Assembly (NCBI GenBank): GCA_028023455.1
Contig: JAQFVV010012434.1
Coordinates: forward strand, 3,414,928 to 3,478,927
Origin: Epiperipatus broadwayi
Lineage: Eukaryota; Onychophora; Udeonychophora; Euonychophora; Peripatidae
Direction of reading: 5' to 3'
DNA length: 64,000 bases
The notes below the pieces were generated by a model. That model saw nothing but the letters and a program-made list of their open reading frames with translations. It made no database searches and was not told the origin of the DNA. The position numbers and the translations under genes were made by a program. Positions within the stretch are counted from its first letter, which is position 1. Every line of letters starts with the position of its first letter. Shown here one piece after another: positions 59,500-64,000 of this stretch.

Positions 59500-60450
59500 A
59501 AAGATCCATTTGTTCACAACCAAGTCAGCATGCTCTAGTTTTTCATGCTCCAAAGGTGCTCAAAGTTTAAACCTGGCAAAGTAAAAACCTTATCCTGATA
59601 TACCTTTTTCAATTTCCAATGAGTTGGTTATTGTTTAATACTTTTATGTTACATTTTTCATTCAAAAATTCAATTAAAATCATGTTACCCAACAATAATT
59701 TTGGAAAACAATATGGCGACAAACTAATCACATTACCAGATGCTTACCGCCAACATTACCAGCACAGAGTTTCAAAATCCAAAGTTCAGTAAAACATAAG
59801 TCAATTTTTAATTTTATTATTGCAAAGTCCGATTTTGTTTGGAAAAAAAAAATTCCGTCACAAATTTTCCTGCAAGCAATTCACTTACTAAATAAACAAG
59901 TTAACTAGCTTTGTTTTTTTATGCTTAAAAAGAATTTAAATTCTTAGACTAAAGCAAGATAATAATATACCTTTAATCAGTTGATTACTGACTTCCAACT
60001 TTGGGTTACATTTTTATTTAAACTTCCAATTGAAATCAAGTTACCTAAGGACAATTTTAAAAAAAGCCATCGCATGATCAATGTTTGCCCTCAATAATAC
60101 CAGCATAGGGTTTCAAAATCCAAAGGTCAGTCAGGCATATGCTTATTTTTAATGTTAATGTAGCAATTTATGATCTTTGTTTAGTAATAAAAATTCGATT
60201 TCAAGTTCCCACAATTAGTTCATTTGCTCACAACTGAATTAACAAGCTGTGGTTGTTTATGTTTATAAAGTAGTCAAAACCTTAGGCTAGCAAAAAAAAA
60301 AAAACCCAACAACTTAACTTTATATGCTTTTTTCAATTTCCAATCAGTTGATAACTGATTTCCAATCTTGTGTTAAATTTTTCATTCAAATCTTTAAATA
60401 TTATCAAGTTGCTAAATAATTTCAAAAACATAAGTCACTTCTAATAGCAA
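59500..60450. repeat. Tandem array, three ~360-bp units
   Basis: Landmarks AATSAGTTGRTWA recur at 59618, 59975 and 60342 (spacing 357 and 367 bp). Others: AGTTTCAAAATCCAAAG, GTTACATTTTTCATTCAAA, AAACCTKRGGCTARCAAA. The units are diverged (perhaps 70-75% alike by eye) and noncoding. Confidence 0.8.
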
Positions 60451-60477
60451 TGCTGAAACTAATTATCTAGATGGATT

Positions 60478-60840
60478 TTGTCTGGACACTAGCCATGAAT
60501 CTTACACTTAAATCATATGAAAAGCCTCATTTGGCCACCATCTCTAACACAGCCAGACCCAGAGTCTGACCAACTGACCACAAACTCCAACTCAACAATT
60601 GCAAACACTTCGAACAAAGCTGTACCACCAGCCCCCTCTGGATATCAGGACCCTTTATGCATGTATCTCATTCTTAAACTTCATCAAAAGCCTTACTCAG
60701 TTCCCACCTCCAGTGCACAGTTAGATGCAGATCATGACCAGCTTACCACAAAGTCCAGCTTAACAATTACAACCAATTTTAACATAGCTGTACCACCACC
60801 CTTCTGCAATACTCATCTATTCAAATGCACCAGAAAATAG
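60478..60840 (+). repeat. Two 166-bp direct units within an open frame
   Basis: An open frame of 107 codons (60517-60840) contains two similar blocks, DPESDQLTTNSNSTI...NKAVPPAP and DADHDQLTTKSSLTI...NIAVPPPF. The DNA period is 166 bp, not a multiple of three, so the register between units differs by an indel. The Ser/Thr/Pro-rich protein resembles no family I know. G+C is clearly above the surroundings. It may be a fragment of a longer expressed or retroposed sequence; a noncoding tandem repeat is equally possible. Confidence 0.45.
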
Positions 60841-61099
60841 GCATGTTAATCCCACAAGGACTCCCACCCACACCAACATCTTACCCAACCCACATTGCCA
60901 TTGAAACCAAGAAAAAAATCCAAAGAAAATACCATAAAAAATAAAAATACTGACATTGATTTCACACAAGGCCAGACTTTGCAGATAATTGCCACACTAC
61001 TATGGAAATTTCTGGTCTTGCCTATATTACCAAGACAACTCAAACACATATAGAATTAAATCTGGATTGCATCTGTAGATACAGCAGGCCAGACCATGT

Positions 61100-61500
61100 A
61101 AAATTTATGTAATCTTGTGTAAAACAACAAACCAACCTTTACATATTTAAAACTACAACCACAGATTAACCATGTAACCACAGCAATCTAAACTATGCAA
61201 AATCCTTGTAACTAATTCACAGCATAAATTTTTTTTGTAATCTCATGTAAATCAATAAATCATCTTTTATATATGTAAACCTATATGTATGGATTCCCTA
61301 TGTAACCATAGCAATCCAAGCTATGTAAAACCATGTAACTAATCCACAGCATGTAAAAATTCCTGTAATCCTGTGTAAAACAATAAACCAACTTTTATAT
61401 ATCTACACATACAATTATGGATTGCCCATGTAAAACAGCAATCCAAGCTATATAAACTCTTGTAACTCTTTAAGACAAATAAAGCTTATAATTGAAACAT
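61100..61500 (+). repeat. 128-bp tandem repeat, three units, each with AATAAA-like signal
   Basis: GTAATCYTGTGTAAAACAAY recurs at 61109, 61237 and 61365, exactly 128 bp apart. The units share AACCAACTTTTATATAT, CCATGTAACCACAGCAATC and GTAACTAATYCACAGCAT. Units two and three hold CAATAAA(Y)C, and the array ends with GACAAATAAAGCTTATAATTG. It looks like a 3'-UTR-type or retroelement-tail repeat. Confidence 0.8.
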
Positions 61501-64000
61501 AATAGTAATGATGATGATGATGATAATAATAATAACAAAGAATAATATGAATAAAAAGAATAAGAATAAATAGAAGATTAAAAGAAAAAAGATTAAGAAG
61601 TAAAATGAGAAGGGTAAAAGGAGAAGGTTTTATGATTTCAATATTCTCTTATTATTAAAAAAAATAGATATGAGTATTTTTATTAAGGACAACAAAAAAT
61701 AAATAGGTCCTTAAATACATATGAGTCAAAATGGTACTAAGATTCTTACACTATTATATGCTGCCTTTGTTTTGATTTTGTCTTATATTTGCATCAGACA
61801 TTATATTCAAACATTTTGATAGTACATATATTTAAAGTAATTGTTTAATGCATTATTTAAAAATAAACTTTTTTTAAAACTTATTTTCAAAAGATTATAG
61901 ACAAATATTTAAAATACAAAATAAAGTAAATGAACAAATCAATACGATTTAAAAAAATAGTAGTTCAACAAATATTGTATTATTTAATACAAAAAGCTTT
62001 TTTTTTTAGCAACATTTTAATCTCTCTTCAGTATAGCATATATTATTGTGAATATTTATAAACTATTACACAAAATGTCCTACAGATTTTTTTTTTAAAA
62101 ACTACAACTTTTTTTTATAGTTTTTTTATTTTTCTCTTCTTTCTTTATATAATTATTACATACATTATTCAGCAATAAAAAAAGATTAGTATAAAACAAT
62201 ATTATTAAGCATTTAAAACTCTATCAAGAACTAAACATATTGATCTCTTTTTTTTTACTTATAGGTTATATTGTCATTTATCATCAATATAGATTTGTAT
62301 ATATATCTTTCTTTACAATCACACACTTTCATATACATGTATGTGTGAAAGTATACATATATGTATCTGTACACATATGTAACATTAAGCAAATCTATAC
62401 AAAAGTACATCATCATTTTTTTTAAAATTCATGTTTAAATGACCAAATAAATAATAAATAGATAAAAAAATTCTTACTCTTTATTTATTTAAGATTTATT
62501 TATTTAAAAAACTTTAATAAAAAATTAAAAATCAATAAAAAGTGAATGATCAAATTTTCATATATAATTCTAAAAATAATAATGAAGTAAAAAAAAAGAA
62601 TATAATTTATAAAATTAAATGTCAAAGTTGTGATAGATTAAGTATGGGCATATAAGAAAACAACTCAAGGAAAGAAAATAATAAAGTAATTAACAGAAAA
62701 TATAATACAATGGCACTATATGTTTACTATTTAACAAATGGTCATAAATTAGACTGAGTTCAAATCCCCTATATTTACAATTAAGTTCCAGGTATAAGAA
62801 TGCCTGCATTTTAAATATTAAACATTACATTAAAATTCTAGTGGAAGAAGCGTATTAAAAATATTAAATATAATAAAAAAAAGTACAAATATATGTAATA
62901 ATTGATTGTTTTAACATGGATGGAAAACAATATAATGCATGTACATGTATATAGATTTGTATAATGTTGTTTTTACATAGGTGTATTATAGACGTCTGTG
63001 CATTATAATTTGTATATACACCTGAGTCTCGTTTTATGAAGACTTTTTAATGCAATTCATGTTTCTTCTTAATATCTTTTATGTGGGTTTTCTTTCATGC
63101 AATAAAGAAGTTCATATTTCACTATATTTATTAGATATCAAGAAATTTAAATTATTAATAACTTATTTTGACTTGAAATACTTTTTTTTTTTAAAAAAAT
63201 ATAATGTTATATTAGCAGCTAATGTGAATATGACCTGAAGCTATTTAGAATCTTACTTATGAGTAATGGTAATAGATTTATACTTATGAATATAAAAATG
63301 TCGCAATAAATATTCAAAAATTTTAAACTTTTAAAACATATTTTGTTAGATATTACAGAAATAAATACTCTTTTAGATTTTTAAAAATAATCAGACATAA
63401 TGAAGATTTTGTTGATTTTGTAAACTGAAAATAATTTTTCTAGAAATGATAATGTATAAATCTTTTTGTTTTGATTTCAATGTCTTTTTTTTAAATATAG
63501 AAACAAAATGTGAACATTTAAAATTTATTTCAGTAGTAAACAAAAATATCTATCAAATGAAGACAAATTTATTATTTTCTGATAAGTAAAAATTATTTAA
63601 TCATAGATTTTACATTGATGTGTGAGACAAAGAAAAACATCAGAAAATGCTGAAATCTGAGAGAGTTTGCTGTAATGACCTCTTAAATTACAACAAGAGG
63701 TAAATAGTTGTATATCTGGATATCATGAGCTATATAAATAATTAGTAAAATCATCATCTCAAAGTTTAATCACCGATTACATTATTGATATAAAACCATT
63801 AACACAGCACAAGACTAACAGTGGCTCTAGTTGTACTTCTTGTGATGAATCTGATTTCTTATCGGTTCACAAATGAACCACATATTGCCAAATAGCAATA
63901 ATGATCAAAATATTTATGAAAAAATATAAAATTAAATACTGTAGTTAAAAAAAAAAGTAAAAAAAGTTTGTCTTGTATCAATTTTTTTCAAATATTTGAA
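61501..64000. other. AT-rich stretch to window end
   Basis: (GAT)n-(AAT)n at 61508-61533, then AT-rich DNA with homopolymer runs. A B-box-like GAGTTCAAATCCC lies near 62757. Open frames 62240-62425 and 63050-63238 have no support. Confidence 0.55.

Noticed and set aside
59366-59584. 72-codon frame with poly-His and poly-Asn
   Set aside because: Created by the (ATC)n-(AAT)n microsatellite; the flanking part belongs to the 360-bp tandem array.
60846-61049. 67-codon minus-strand frame
   Set aside because: No resemblance; hydrophobic reverse of a Lys/Pro/Thr-rich segment next to the tandem arrays.
1-64000. Bacterial-type features (operons, Shine-Dalgarno sites, CRISPR, prophage)
   Set aside because: No supporting pattern; composition, retroelements and microsatellites are eukaryotic.

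Overview
The window is strongly AT-rich eukaryotic DNA. It looks like an intergenic, repeat-filled stretch of an invertebrate genome. No intact host gene, rRNA, intact tRNA gene or CRISPR array was recognised. Almost everything identifiable is a mobile-element relic: three Penelope-like elements (PLEs), two or three non-LTR (LINE) relics, LTR-retrotransposon gag relics with a primer-binding site, tRNA-derived SINEs, MITE-like elements, foldback elements, satellites and microsatellites. The lineage cannot be fixed from this sequence; the abundance of GIY-YIG-bearing PLEs and tRNA SINEs fits many aquatic invertebrates and some arthropods.

Layout. 0.2-2.9 kb: a LINE C-terminal scrap and a nearly complete but frameshifted PLE on the minus strand. 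3.0-4.8 kb: three tandem ~360-380 bp units, the third split by a 692-bp foldback insertion with a 13-bp target duplication. 4.8-16 kb: AT-rich DNA with SINE relics. 16-18 kb: weak gag-like relics. 18.1-21.8 kb: a second PLE followed by a 5'-truncated LINE, both on the minus strand. 22.5-23.9 kb: a short near-perfect palindrome and an inverted SINE pair. 27.6-37.6 kb: a ~3.5-kb segmental duplication flanking a gag relic and a MITE with an 8-bp duplication; the second copy carries a 1.22-kb foldback insertion whose empty site survives in the first copy. 38.2 kb: a compact SINE with a 13-bp target duplication. 40-43.2 kb: an LTR-element remnant on the minus strand (gag, coiled coil, tRNA-Lys-type primer site). 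44.5-45.9 kb: an array of two direct plus two inverted ~335-bp units. 47.5-50.2 kb: a third PLE joined to an inverted copy of its own 3' end, inserted in a dispersed repeat whose uninterrupted copy lies at 40 kb. 56-57.7 kb: a PLE-like terminal repeat and a plus-strand LINE relic. 59.5-61.5 kb: three consecutive tandem arrays of different period.

The most interesting theme is architectural. At least six sequence-unrelated families here sit as inverted dimers or inverted multimers, several bounded by retroposition-like target duplications of 9-15 bp. Two of them also carry a partial hammerhead-ribozyme-like core (CTGATGA, a stem, GAAAC) of the kind known from PLE terminal repeats. A working hypothesis is that PLE-type machinery mobilises short non-autonomous RNAs here and deposits them as inverted copies. 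That is inference; each part is listed separately below.
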